Source of the DNA: Rhodosorus marinus
Taxonomy: Eukaryota > Rhodophyta > Stylonematophyceae > Stylonematales > Stylonemataceae
Assembly (NCBI GenBank): GCA_029953675.1
Contig: JAMWBK010000003.1
Coordinates: 1,860,001 to 1,924,000, forward strand
Direction: 5' to 3'
DNA length: 64,000 nt
The first letter of the stretch is position 1. Each line of letters starts with the position of its first letter. A model generated the notes under the pieces. That model saw nothing but the letters and a program-made list of their open reading frames with translations. It ran no database searches and was not told the DNA's origin. The position numbers and the translations under genes are program-made. Shown in pieces: positions 37,227 through 47,686 of this stretch.

Positions 37227-37516
37227 TGCGGACAATCCTCTCACCGCACTACATGATATCTGGTCGGATTCTCGTGGCAATGAACATTAAGAGACCAACC
37301 AATCCTCTGTATGGGGCCTCCTCAGGAACAGTCGCTGGTTGGAAAGTCAACGTGCACGATACATGATATCAGGTCGGCATCTCGTGGCAATGAACATCAG
37401 ACAACCAATCAATCCTCTGTATCGAGCCTCCTCGGGAAAAGTCGCTGTTCGTCTAATGTTCATTGCCGCGAGAACCCGACCTGATTTGTTTGCTTGCGGT
37501 GAGAGGATTGTCCGCA
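37227..37516. mobile_element. Ty1/copia polymerase fragments in an inverted duplication
   Basis: Two minus-strand copies (37251-37335 and 37370-37446) and one plus-strand copy (37447-37490) encode the short block that ends the copia reverse transcriptase: PYRGLVG or RYRGLIG, then LMFIAT, then RPDI. Copia elements have YR.(L/A)VG.LMYL..TRPDI here. A perfect 22-bp inverted repeat (37227-37248 and 37495-37516) starts longer imperfect arms of about 75 bp. Only scraps remain and no functional element is present. Confidence 0.65.
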
Positions 37517-37723
37517 CACCTCCACGACTATACAGCCCAGGATTGGCGGAGTGCGAAGAACACGCTTCCCCCCGTTTTTCGTTTTTTTCAGTCTCCGAAT
37601 AAACCCATCTATTCAACACCAGCGCTGCCCTGAACCTCTTGTTTCGGGTTTTGGGAATTGGGTTTTTCGGTTTTCCTACGGTCTAACTCAGAAACGCGGG
37701 TTCAACTCAAAAAACCCCGGTAT

Positions 37724-37865
37724 AATACAGAATCGCCTGTTTCCGACTTTAGCTTGTTTTGTTAATATTTTCAAGGTCTCTATTCTAAACCCACCGATTT
37801 AATTACAGAATCGCCTGTTTCCGTCTTACCTTGTTTTGTTGATATTTTCAAGGTCTCTATTCTTG
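37724..37865. repeat. Tandem duplication, period about 78 bp
   Basis: The blocks ACAGAATCGCCTGTTTCCG, CTTGTTTTGTT and ATATTTTCAAGGTCTCTATTC recur in order at 37728 and 37806. Confidence 0.8.
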
Positions 37866-37885
37866 CATTGCGTACATCTTCCTTC

Positions 37886-38080
37886 TTGCCCTCTTGGATT
37901 TTGAAATAGGGGACACCACTCTATCACCCCTCGACACTATGCTGCATACCACCGGCCTCGAGGAAATTGCTATCCTCCAATTAGCCCTTCAGCCAGCTCC
38001 ACTCCTCCAACAACAAACACCGACGTATCCCTCAGGGACACGTCCTTCACGCAGAAGCCGCCAACGGCACTATGGTTAGT
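37886..38080. repeat. Dispersed repeat (partner at 41195-41395)
   Basis: Both copies share GATT(T/C)TGAAA(T/C)AGGGG, ACCACTCTATCA, TATGCTG, ATACCACCG, CCAATTAG(C/T)CCTTCAGCC, ACAAACACC and CACGCAGAAG or CACACAGAAG in order. Direct orientation. No gene recognised. Confidence 0.6.
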
Positions 38081-41000
38081 ATCCTGTGACCCAAAGAAGT
38101 GAGTGACTAGGCGGTATGCTCATTGACCTTCGTGCGAGAGGGTGAATGAGCAGTGGAGATCTCAAAACCGACATACTCCGAAGATCTTGTTCTTTCAACT
38201 GACCTCTGGACTTTCACCGAAAGAAAGACTTCGTGTGGGATCTTTTGCGTGAGGAGCATCACCCCGGACACAGCGGCAGCTCGGACCCTCATTCTTTTTG
38301 AGTGTTTTGACGATCATGAGAGCAGTCTTTCCTCTGCAGGATTGTCGGACACGATGGTTAGAGATGATTCCGATCTCCCTGTCAATTGAGCATCGATAGC
38401 TGCTTCATAGTTGCATCGACTGCTCCCATCCGCGAGCCCATCCTCTTTTAAGAATCATATCCTCATCTTCGTGAAAGCAACGTTGCTTCATCTCCATGGA
38501 GAAATCTCATGTTCTCGTCTTCGTTCTTAGGGGCTTGATGCTGATGATGAAACATCTGTTGTCCCGCAAGTGGCGGATTTGGTGATCACTGACCTGGCTC
38601 CTCGCAGGAGTGAGTATCTGGACTTGTGTATTCATGTCCTCGGGCTGCGCGATATCTTCCCACGTCTGCCAACGTCGCAGTATTGCCGCCGGTTCAAACG
38701 ACAACTGAACGAAGTGCAGTAAGCTGAGGGAATGACTCATCCAACCATCCGGACTCGGCGCTGTCCCATCCGTTTGTACTGCTGATCATCGAGGGCTTAA
38801 ATGTTTTTAGACAGTGTCGCTTCTCGCTGGCTTCGTCGTGTTTTCCGCAATACCCCCGTCGTCTTGACCTCACGGAGTTGTCTCTGACTCTCTGGCGTTC
38901 GAACGCTGCTTTATTGTTGGACGTGCGTCATCAGCGTCTTCCTTTCCACGCTCCTCAGGGTAGATAGGCTCCGGATCAACTGATTGACGTAGAGAGGAAA
39001 ACCTCGATTCATTTAATTCATTCAAGGTCGGGAATAGCAGGGTTTCTAAAACAGAGATTCCATGACACCTGTCCATTGGATATCCGGACAGATAATGTCC
39101 ACTCTTGTTCAAAAGTAAGAAACATTCTAGAATATCTAATTCAACATTAAGAAACAAATACAGCTAAATATGTTCAAAGAAAACCTTTATTGGAGGTTTC
39201 GCCAATACCGAAAACCGGTACGAAGCACTGAATTTTAGTGGAAAACCCGAAAATCCCGCGGTTGGTAGAATGCATATGGGCCAGTACTTGGCGACTCTCA
39301 TCTGGTCCCATAAATCCCCATACTAGACTATCTTGACTGATGTATTCATAAAATATAGTACACTATCCCTAAATTTAATGTTTTACTCATATTCATCCTT
39401 CCTTTTTTAGCTCTAAGCCTAAAGTGCTTACCGGCAGCGTAATTCAAGGGAGCCATTAGCTTCCGGATTCTAATTGTTGTCTAGGACTAACAGTTCCGTG
39501 GTTTCTCTCCGCAACCCCCGCCGTTTTGCTGATGAAGCACCACATGTATGGTATATCAGATATATAATATACGATATTCACAATTTCATTAAATTTATCA
39601 ACGATTTTTATGTTCAAATCTAGTTTCTAATTGGTGGAATGAATTTGCCACCAAACGTTTAGCATTTTTCTTCTCATTTGAATGTAGAAGTAGATAAGTT
39701 TTACAAATATACGATAGTTTTGAATCACGAGGTCGATAGGTTGACTCTAGTAGCTGAGTGAGGCAGCCTTGATCGCATCCAACAGAGTTCTCGTCGGTGG
39801 TAGAAGTTTCGTTCTCGTTGTCAGTGAAGAATTTAATGTTCTCCTACATTCTCAATCGCAGCACCGTCGAAAGACTTTGAAAACTGGGCCCATAGCCTGG
39901 CTTGAATTCTTGAGTTTCGCTGGGACTCCCCACCTTGTCGAAATCCGATCGACGCTGGATTGTTGCTCGGTTATGGTGAGTTGGTTGAGAACAGCTTCAG
40001 ATAACCATCTTGAGCCTCTCCCTCTGGTAGGTATAATCTTCAGTACAATATAGAACTGGAAAGACATCGCCTTTCCAAAAGCCCGTTGACTGTTATACAA
40101 ACAAGCTTCTTGTGGGTGACCATAGTAACAACGTATTGTTATGGGTAGGTCCTCGAGGAAGAGCTCCAGCAGCGAGCTGCCGTCGCATGGCGTTGGTATT
40201 TATTGGACTACATGGAGGTAAATAAAAAAAAATAAATAAAAACTCTATGCACTTGTAGTCAATCAAAACTTTATGCGGCACTTTCCGCAGGACTGGTTAA
40301 GCGCGGTCATGCGCCGGAGTCGTCTTCCTGAAAATCGGAGCCAGTTCGATCTAACCCGATGCGTTCAACGCTATCAAGTCCTTCTAATTCTACGGCCGCT
40401 CGTACACGCAGCTGCGCGAACGTACAGAATGTCGACCCCCCAAAGTTCCGAGGTTGATGCAACTCGGCAGAAGGACCGGGATCTCGGACAAGCAGATTCG
40501 TTGTTACCAGCTTCCAGGCTTAAGTCAATGCTTTGAAAACTATGCTAGGCAGCAGCCGTGAACGTGTTCTTACAAAGTTCTCTATTGGAGCCATAAAGAG
40601 TGCAGAGGGGATCTATCGTTGCATTACGAAACCCCTAATGGGTTCTGTGAAACCCCGTAGCCTTCATTCCGCAGCTACCTACCGCACTGCAATGCAAACA
40701 ATATCGATGCGCTCTAGACAAACCCGGTGGCAAAGGTCACCAACAACACTCTTGGTGCGCTCGAAACAAACCCAAACCGAAAATGTTGGGGGATCGGCTC
40801 GATCATTCTGGATCGCGGTTGAACCGGCGGTGCGTTGCGCTGCGTTGCGTGCCATTGGACCCGGTTGAACCCTGATTAAGAAGCCGAAGGCTTGGCAAGC
40901 CCTTCCCATCAAAAACATATGCATCCGCCATCTGTTATTAATTTGTCGCTCTTCAGAATCTCCATGTCTGCAGTTGTAGCATGAGCCTCGAACTTAACCA

Positions 41001-41490
41001 AGTCACATAGCTCCAGCAGTTTCCCAAAGGTATCCCCGACATTTTCCAACAGTCCAACACAACTTGGCTGTTTGCATGCGATTCAATACAACCGAAGTTT
41101 CTCCTGTCGTCAGCAAATTAAACGCGGAGTGGACGCTCCCTGGCTCGTGCTTGGAATCCTAGTAAAGCTGGGGCAAAACCCCCTCTTCCTTCTTCCAGCC
41201 GTGGATTCTGAAACAGGGGCGCAAGGATACCACTCTATCATCGTTCGATATTATGCTGAATACCACCGTCCTAGAAGAAAATTCTGTCTTCCAATTAGTC
41301 CTTCAGCCAACTACACCCCTCCAAAAACAAACACCAATGAATCCGGACACATCCTTCACACAGAAGTCGGCAACGGCGCTATGAAAACCTGGTGACGACC
41401 TTACCGCCCTTACAACTCAACAAGTTTTGACCTTTACAAGCTTGCGCTACCCACCACTGGCGAACCCACTGCAAAGATTGACTAGATCTT

Positions 41491-41915
41491 TTCGAAGCCA
41501 AGGGAACGACCTGCTCATGGATCTCACATCTCACAGATTTTTTCATCCCACCGATGGTCGATGCACATCGTTTTGTGTGTACATTCCTTTCCAAGGCAAA
41601 AGGAGGGTATGGCGACATATAGTACTTGTTGTTCTTCAGATCAACCCAAATGGATGCTGATGCTCTCCAACATAGGGAATGCTACTGATCGCCAATAATT
41701 CTATCGGTTTCAAAGCCAGGGAACGAACTGCTCACGGATCTCACACCTCACAGATTTTTTCATCACACCGATGGTCGAGCATATCGGGTTGTGTGTACAT
41801 TCCTTTTCCAGGCAGAGGCGGATAGGGCGACCAGCTAGTACTTGTTGTTGTTCAGATCAACTCGAATGGATGCTCTGTAACATAGGGAAGGCTACGGATC
41901 GCCAAAAGCTCTACC
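41491..41915. repeat. Tandem duplication, period about 217 bp
   Basis: Copies at 41491-41707 and 41708-41915 share GGGAACGA, CTGCTCA, TCTCACA, CACAGATTTTTTCATC, ACCGATGGTCGA, TTGTGTGTACATTCC, AGTACTTGTTGTT and AACATAGGGAA. No coding capacity recognised. Confidence 0.75.
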
Positions 41916-42249
41916 CCCGCATCCCACCAAATGACCCCTTCAAAATAACTCAAAAATCAATGCCAGTTCTAGAGAGCAGATATTTCACCGGATGAGATGC
42001 GGAACTTGGTTTCTTAGGACAGGTCAGAACCCTCTTTACGATTGGGATGGTTAGTCATGATAGATTCTATCTACTTCAGTCCTACGGGGATGTATTAACT
42101 ATGAACCTTGCCCATAACCCAAAGAGCTACTAGCAATGAAGGAACATCAACCAAAGACTGTTTTTCCCAACCCGCCTGATCCAAAAAGTTTGATTTTATT
42201 TTTGTTATATTAGAACTCATGCGGATATTTTTCGTATCGATAAGGAATC

Positions 42250-42345
42250 AGTGGGTGAGAGTGGAATTCGTTTGGTAGGGTTGTTGAGGAAAGGGCTGGT
42301 TAGGGGTGGGAGGGGGGCGGGGAATGTTGAAGGAAGGTGGATAGG
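42250..42345 (+). promoter_or_regulatory. GA-rich tract upstream of the alpha/beta-hydrolase gene
   Basis: Strongly G-rich and A-containing sense strand just upstream of the ATG at 42397, with few C bases. It matches the pattern seen upstream of other genes. Function is inferred. Confidence 0.35.
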
Positions 42346-42396
42346 GTTTTTGGAGAAGGACAGACATTTAAACTGGTACTTAAAATCAAGGAAAGC

Positions 42397-43914
42397 ATGG
42401 CGACTACTAACCCCGTCTGCTTTGTGAGTGGTGGATTCGGATTGAGTGGTGGGCTTGGGACGGGTTCGAGCTCGCGAGTTTGCAGGAGTCAGAGAGCGGG
42501 ATGGAGCCGATTCTGTTCTGTGAGGATGACTAACGAGCTAAACTCTGGTGAGGGATTTGATGGCGCTCTGGTGAAGTCGGCTAGGGACTCGAAGAGGAAC
42601 ATTTATGAGAGGAGAACAGGTCCCGAGGGAGTTCCCGCCAGTGGCGTTCTAGTAGTTCATGGACACTTAATGCACAGCGGTTGGTTTGGGCCGCTGGCTC
42701 GTGAGCTTTCTACGAGAGCCGAGGCGAAGGTACACGGGATCGACCTACCGTCACATGGAAAATCGGACAACATAGATGGGTGTCGTGGGTACGGGAAGAG
42801 CATGGACGACTTTGTTCTGGAAGTTAAGGCAGCCCTGTATCGTCTTCAAACAACACTTCCAGAGGGCGCTCCGATTTTCGTGCTTGGTGAGTCCTTCGGC
42901 GGATCGCTTGTTCTCATGCTGAACCGGGATCCTGAAGTCGCCAAGCTCCTTAAGGGTGTTATCCTGTGCAGCCCTGTCGTGCGCCTCCCTCCGGTCATGT
43001 CGCCACCTAAGATCCTGCTATTGATCCTCAAGCTGTTGAGCATGCTGCTCCCAACGTTCAAGGTTCCTGGATCATTTCCTGAAGAGACGTGGAAGAAGGG
43101 ATTCCCGGACCCAACTGCTGCAGAGCTGTCCAAAAACGATCCAAATACCGGTTATGGAGAACCCATTCGCATTGGCTTCGCGACAGCGCTTGTAAACGCC
43201 GTCGAGAAGCTTGAGGACGATTTTCCGGAGATGCAAATGAAGAATCTTTTGGTTTTCCACTACGAGGAGGATATGCGCTCGGATATCTCGAATTCGGAAC
43301 TGATCCTGGACAACGTCAAGGTTAAGGGTCGCAAGGAACTCGTCAGAATCCCTGCCGTTGGTCATCAGGTCTTTCAGGATAATCCTCAACGACGGGAAAA
43401 GAGCATAACCAAGGTCGTGAACTTTGTCAAGGCAAATTCGCGGGCAAGCAAACCGAATACCATCAGCATTCCGAAGACAACACCGAAGCTGCACGTCGCG
43501 AAAGTTGAAAACTCCGCAACGACGGACCAGGAAGAAGCTAAGAAGACTGAACCAGCGAAGAAGACTGAACCCTCGAAGAAGACTGAACCAGCTATGGAGG
43601 AACATGCTGCTACAAGCACAGGATCAGGAGGTTTCGACGAGAAGAAAGTGCAGCGCCTTAACTTTGTTTTGAAATCAGGAGATTCCAAGGTGTCGAACGG
43701 AAACAATTTCAAGACGGAGAAGAAGGCTGCTCCGGAGCTCTCCAGACCGAAATCCACTGAAAGAGTCGAAGTCTTCTGGAAGGATGCTTCTGAGAATGAT
43801 GAACAAATCCTAGTCCCATACCCGAGGACAGACCTTGCTCAAGACCTGAAGAAAGCCAAGCCCGTCGACGACAAGATGCTCAACCGCATGAAGTTTGTAC
43901 TGTTTCGTCAGTAA
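42397..43914 (+). CDS. Monoacylglycerol-lipase-like alpha/beta hydrolase with predicted plastid transit peptide
   Basis: Single exon, 505 aa. The first ATG in the frame was chosen; the frame is open upstream only through a GTG. Residues 1-45 are Ser/Gly/Arg-rich and low in acidic residues, as in transit peptides. The hydrolase core follows, with oxyanion segment LVVHGHLMHSGWF, GESFGGS (Ser166), probable Asp292 (YEEDMRSD) and His323 (VGHQVF). GESxG at the elbow is typical of the plant monoacylglycerol lipase / caffeoylshikimate esterase group, rather than the animal GHSMG. From about residue 345 the tail is charged and probably disordered, with three KKTEP repeats (43537-43590). Two similar short motifs near the end (RLNFVLKSG and RMKFVLFRQ) suggest a repeated linear motif. 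Likely substrates are monoacylglycerols or similar esters in the plastid. Both substrate and location are inferred. Confidence 0.85.
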   Translation: MATTNPVCFVSGGFGLSGGLGTGSSSRVCRSQRAGWSRFCSVRMTNELNSGEGFDGALVKSARDSKRNIYERRTGPEGVPASGVLVVHGHLMHSGWFGPLARELSTRAEAKVHGIDLPSHGKSDNIDGCRGYGKSMDDFVLEVKAALYRLQTTLPEGAPIFVLGESFGGSLVLMLNRDPEVAKLLKGVILCSPVVRLPPVMSPPKILLLILKLLSMLLPTFKVPGSFPEETWKKGFPDPTAAELSKNDPNTGYGEPIRIGFATALVNAVEKLEDDFPEMQMKNLLVFHYEEDMRSDISNSELILDNVKVKGRKELVRIPAVGHQVFQDNPQRREKSITKVVNFVKANSRASKPNTISIPKTTPKLHVAKVENSATTDQEEAKKTEPAKKTEPSKKTEPAMEEHAATSTGSGGFDEKKVQRLNFVLKSGDSKVSNGNNFKTEKKAAPELSRPKSTERVEVFWKDASENDEQILVPYPRTDLAQDLKKAKPVDDKMLNRMKFVLFRQ

Positions 43915-45615
43915 CCCCCTAAGAACAAAAACCAAGATCGTCGGAGATGATGCTCATCATCAACGACCCTGTACTTTGCAGAAAAAGCCGCTTAACCTCG
44001 GTTAACTACAAGGGTCTCCTAAAATAAGTCAACCGTGCTTGAGTGCAAACGGGGAAAGGCAGTAATCAAAATGCTATAACAGAAAACACATAAAATGGAG
44101 TAAAACTGGACTTCCAGATCCCCCGATCAACATCCTCGACAGTTACTCGGCCTTCTCGGCCAGTTCGAGCGCCAGGGGACAGGTTGTCTCTAGATAGCCA
44201 GACGTTTTTATTGCGATAAGACCGGAAACGGTCATGTGTTGATTCAAGAAAGTTGAACCTAAAAACCATCTTGAACAAGACAAGCAGTCCGCGGATTGAC
44301 AACTGCCGAGGTGGGCTAGGTGGTGCCACATACCTCAGGGCAAGCACAACAAACACGTCTCAATGTCATCGATCTGAGGAGTGCGGCTGTTGGCAACTAC
44401 GGTTTGGGCAAGGCGACATACATAAGACGACATTCAGGAAACCCTTCTGATTGTTTTGAATGGCTCATCATGTGGTTCAGCAATTTGCACTAAGACAGCC
44501 GTCGCATTTGTAAGGCCAAAAAGGAGGCTGGTACTACCAACAAGAAAGATCCAGCGAATATCTATGCGATGACCAATCCCACTTCGCAAACAAAGCCCTT
44601 TGACCAAGTTCGGTCTACACCCTCGACTACGTTTGCGCTAGAACGGGGCGTGCCTCTCGCACTGATGGCGTTCAAGCTCAAAACGTGAAAACCCCTCCAA
44701 ACGTACTCTCACAGGTCAAATATCCACTCTCCCCCCTCAAGTACCCAAGAATCCTTTTGTGTTTACTTCTTGTAATCCAACGTTTTTCAAACAGAAACCC
44801 ACTTTTTGCCTGGGACCGCAGAATACCGCACGATCTTGGTCTATAAATGACTGAATAGAATCCTTATTTTGATTGATAGGTTCAATTTAATACGAATTAA
44901 TATATATGTGGACAGGCTGTGTTGGAGTAATTTTTATTTATTTTTTAGTTAATGTTCTTTGAAGAGGATATTTTATTGTTTTTTCAATTGACTTTTATTT
45001 TGGGTCTGATTTGCGATGGATCTTGTTGGAAGGTTCGGCGGAAGTGGCGTTGGCTCGGTGAGACGTTCACAGGTATTGGATTGCTTATGGCGCGCTGTTT
45101 TCGAAATGTGATCGGCATCGAGCGTAAGGATGATAGAGCCGAAGATTTTTCCGGGAATCTTCTTTTGGTTTGTGGAGGGATATTTTTGGCTGCAGTGCTG
45201 GGTGGTCCCCCCTCCGCGTCTCTAGAAGTCCTAAATTGGCCGGGCATTATTCCTCTGTTTTTGCTGTTGCTGAGCGTTTTGGATGTTTTCTGTAGAGGAC
45301 CCCTGTTGCCTTGGTGAATGTTATCAATAACTACCCCCGCGGTCCTCTCATTTACTATCTATGATACTAACCAAAATATGCTGCTTTGACTATTTCATAC
45401 TACACCTTGCATGAGTGAATACATTTTTGATTGACCCATCACCGTCACATAATGAAAACCTAAGTCATCACGTAGCCGTGGAGGAACGAACTTCGTTGCT
45501 TGTTGAGTATATTGTTTTCCCCGGCTGGCTGGCTGGCTGGCTGGCTCCGCTCTTCGAGCACGTGGGTGAATTGCTCGACACAGGGCCCTGAATCGAAATT
45601 TATGGAGAAACTCCT
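43915..45615. other. Intergenic region with one weak ORF
   Basis: Apart from a possible small membrane-protein ORF at 44952-45317 I see no gene. There is a CTGG microsatellite at 45523-45546. 44820-44960 is AT-rich. Confidence 0.5.
44952..45317 (+). CDS. Hypothetical small membrane protein (uncertain)
   Basis: An ATG-started frame of 121 codons. The product would have a hydrophobic N-terminal segment, a basic middle (KVRRKWRW) and two C-terminal hydrophobic stretches (LLLVCGGIFLAAVLGG and IIPLFLLLLSVLDVF), so it could be a small membrane protein. No family was recognised and no neighbouring exon was found. The upstream sequence is AT-rich and lacks the purine tract seen before other genes. 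It may be a chance frame. Confidence 0.3.
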   Translation: MFFEEDILLFFQLTFILGLICDGSCWKVRRKWRWLGETFTGIGLLMARCFRNVIGIERKDDRAEDFSGNLLLVCGGIFLAAVLGGPPSASLEVLNWPGIIPLFLLLLSVLDVFCRGPLLPW

Positions 45616-46612
45616 TCATGCGGCTTGCCTCGTCAAACGACTGGCATCAATTTCGATCTTCCTGGTTGATTCGCGGAACGTAAGAGGCGCTCTGCAGTGC
45701 TCGCACTTCACATCTGAAAAGTCCTTAGGGCTATCCCCAACATTGAGAATGGATCCGAAGTACGCACGCACGTCCTCGCCACAGTTGGGACAAGCGCCAA
45801 CAAGAATCAGAGACGGCGAGCTTAGCACCGCATTAGTGAGCACCTGGAAGCAGAAGAATTCGCTTTGCTGAGTAACCCATAAAAGAAGAAAATCGTCACA
45901 AGCCCCAGACGTTGATACGCGACGTGGTACTCACCTTTGAAAACAGCGCGATGAAGGGAAACCCAATAGCAAGGGAGTAGAGATCACTCACACTCTTCAG
46001 ATACGGGATTTCGAAGGACACAGCCGCCCACAATATTGCACCGATTCCCGCAGCGGGAAGGTACGTAACGAACATTCGGGTTGAGTCCGGTGTGGTATCC
46101 GTAGTGCAGATCTTTGTCTCCAAGCTGCACTTTGGCCCACGGGAAACGGCCACCTTGGATCCCTCAAGAACCAACTCCTCTCGAAGCGCGTCAAACTCTT
46201 CATCACCCATAACCGGCTCCTTGCGGTAGTAAGCCCTTGCGGCCTCCAAGAACTTCTTCTCCTTCTCATTGAGCAACAGAATCTGAGATCCTTCCCACAT
46301 CAAGTCGTCCTTCAGCAAATCAAACTGCTCATCAGAAATCACCGGAGAGGAATCAGCTGCCCCGTACGCATACAACGCATCCAAGAACAGATATTCCTTC
46401 TCCTTCAAGTTCAGCTCCCTCCTCCCATGTTCACCATCATCCATATAGAACTTGTTCACCGTCTCATCCTGAACAATCTTCAACGTCTCAGTCTCCTTGC
46501 TCATAGAAACACGCGCACTTCTCCTTCTCTCAACCCTCTCACAAACTCCCCTCCTTCCAGACCCAAAAGACCCACCGGCCTTCACCCCACCTACAACAAA
46601 TCCAAGAGCCAT
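45616..46612 (-). CDS. PGRL1: PGRL1-like thylakoid protein of cyclic electron flow
   Basis: Predicted 301 aa. Exons on the minus strand are 46612-45935 and 45843-45616 (intron 91 bp). PGRL1 with PGR5 supports antimycin-sensitive cyclic electron flow around photosystem I in the thylakoid membrane. The order of features matches the Arabidopsis protein: a transit peptide of about 40 residues, two repeats of an E(E/Q)F(D/E).L..(D/E)L..EGS type (KDDLMWEGS, then REELVLEGS), the GPKCS block, two membrane segments, and a C-terminal Cys motif (CPNC ... CEHC) that in plants belongs to the redox-active cysteines. The join is at FSK|VLTNA, consistent with the second membrane segment. No secretory signal precedes the transit peptide. 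It is divergent from CWC22, with starts about 1.07 kb apart. Confidence 0.92.
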
Positions 46613-47686
46613 CACGTTCAACAACAACAACCAGAAACAATCTTAAAAGCAACCCAAGCTCTCCTAAAGATACACACCTCTCTACACTCCCTCAGACCCT
46701 CTTCCTTCCCTCCCTTCTCATGCCTTCCCTTCCCTTCTCTTCTCTTCTCTTCTCCACCCACCTCCAAACACCAAACGCATCTCCGAGCTTTATCACTAAT
46801 TTTACAAGCATTCTCTTAAAAAAATGAAAAACCCAAATTAAAAACGGTTCCGGCTTCACCACCTGCGTACGGAGAAGGCCAAATAAAAATATCAACACTT
46901 CACACTTCCGTACGGTAACATTAGCCAAAAACCACTCGATCCCGGCCGAGCATAAAAAATCTATAATAAAACACAATCCGCTTCGTAGTCAGTCCTAGAA
47001 TAGAACAGAATATCCCAAAAATTTGCTATTATTGGCAGAATTGCATGTTATTTAGTAAATATCATTTCATAAAATATGAACATGTACCAAAATAAATCGT
47101 TCTCTAAAATAAGAAAAGATACTATCTTAATATAGACCAAATATCTGACAAATATTTTGAATTATCAAAATAGATGTCTTAATTAAGATGATATTTTCTT
47201 GTTTATGAATTCTTCTGGTTTTGGTCATATTTTTGGGCTTTCGCTGTTCAAGGGGAAAAAACCAGGTTGTATATTGAAGAAGATGGCGGCTTGGAGAGCG
47301 GGAAGCGGAAAGCTGTGCGTATGAAGGAAGGAACTTGGTTTGGACTTCTGCTTGGGAGGATTTAAGTGAATGTTTCCGAAGGAGAGAGAGAGAGATAGAC
47401 TTTCTCAAGAGTCAAGTAGGCTAAGGGTTTTTGTGTTGTTTAAGTTTTTGGGAAGGAAGCGTGTTCCTTGACTGTTCTACATTGTAGGAAGTTGACCCGG
47501 TTGTTGGGAGGTTTGTATCTGGATGGGGGTTGTCATCGGATTGGTATGCAGGACGTGACTGAGCGTGGGGATTTCAGATTTTTTTGAATGAGGAACTGAG
47601 GTCTGCTGTGGATGTTAAAGGTTTGGTGGTACATGGCTGGTTGACGGGGACGGTGTTGGGGTGATTTGCTGGAGTTGTCTTGCAAA
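46613..47686. other. Divergent promoter region of PGRL1 and CWC22
   Basis: No gene. 46660-46770 is C/T-rich on plus (purine-rich on the PGRL1 sense strand), with a run of TTCTC repeats. 46990-47190 is AT-rich. 47270-47405 is GA-rich on the CWC22 sense strand. The two purine tracts sit on opposite strands, each matching its own gene. Confidence 0.5.

Larger units (their letters stand above)
30477..42396. other. Repeat-rich, gene-poor interval
   Basis: Twelve kb with no intact gene I can support. It contains a CT-rich leader with short CCCTAAT-type repeats (30490-30670), AT-rich stretches (31900-33480), a possible exon fragment (33549-33896), a broken PDR exon (35945-36216), Ty1/copia scraps (37227-37516) and several dispersed or tandem repeats, listed separately. 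Confidence 0.6.
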
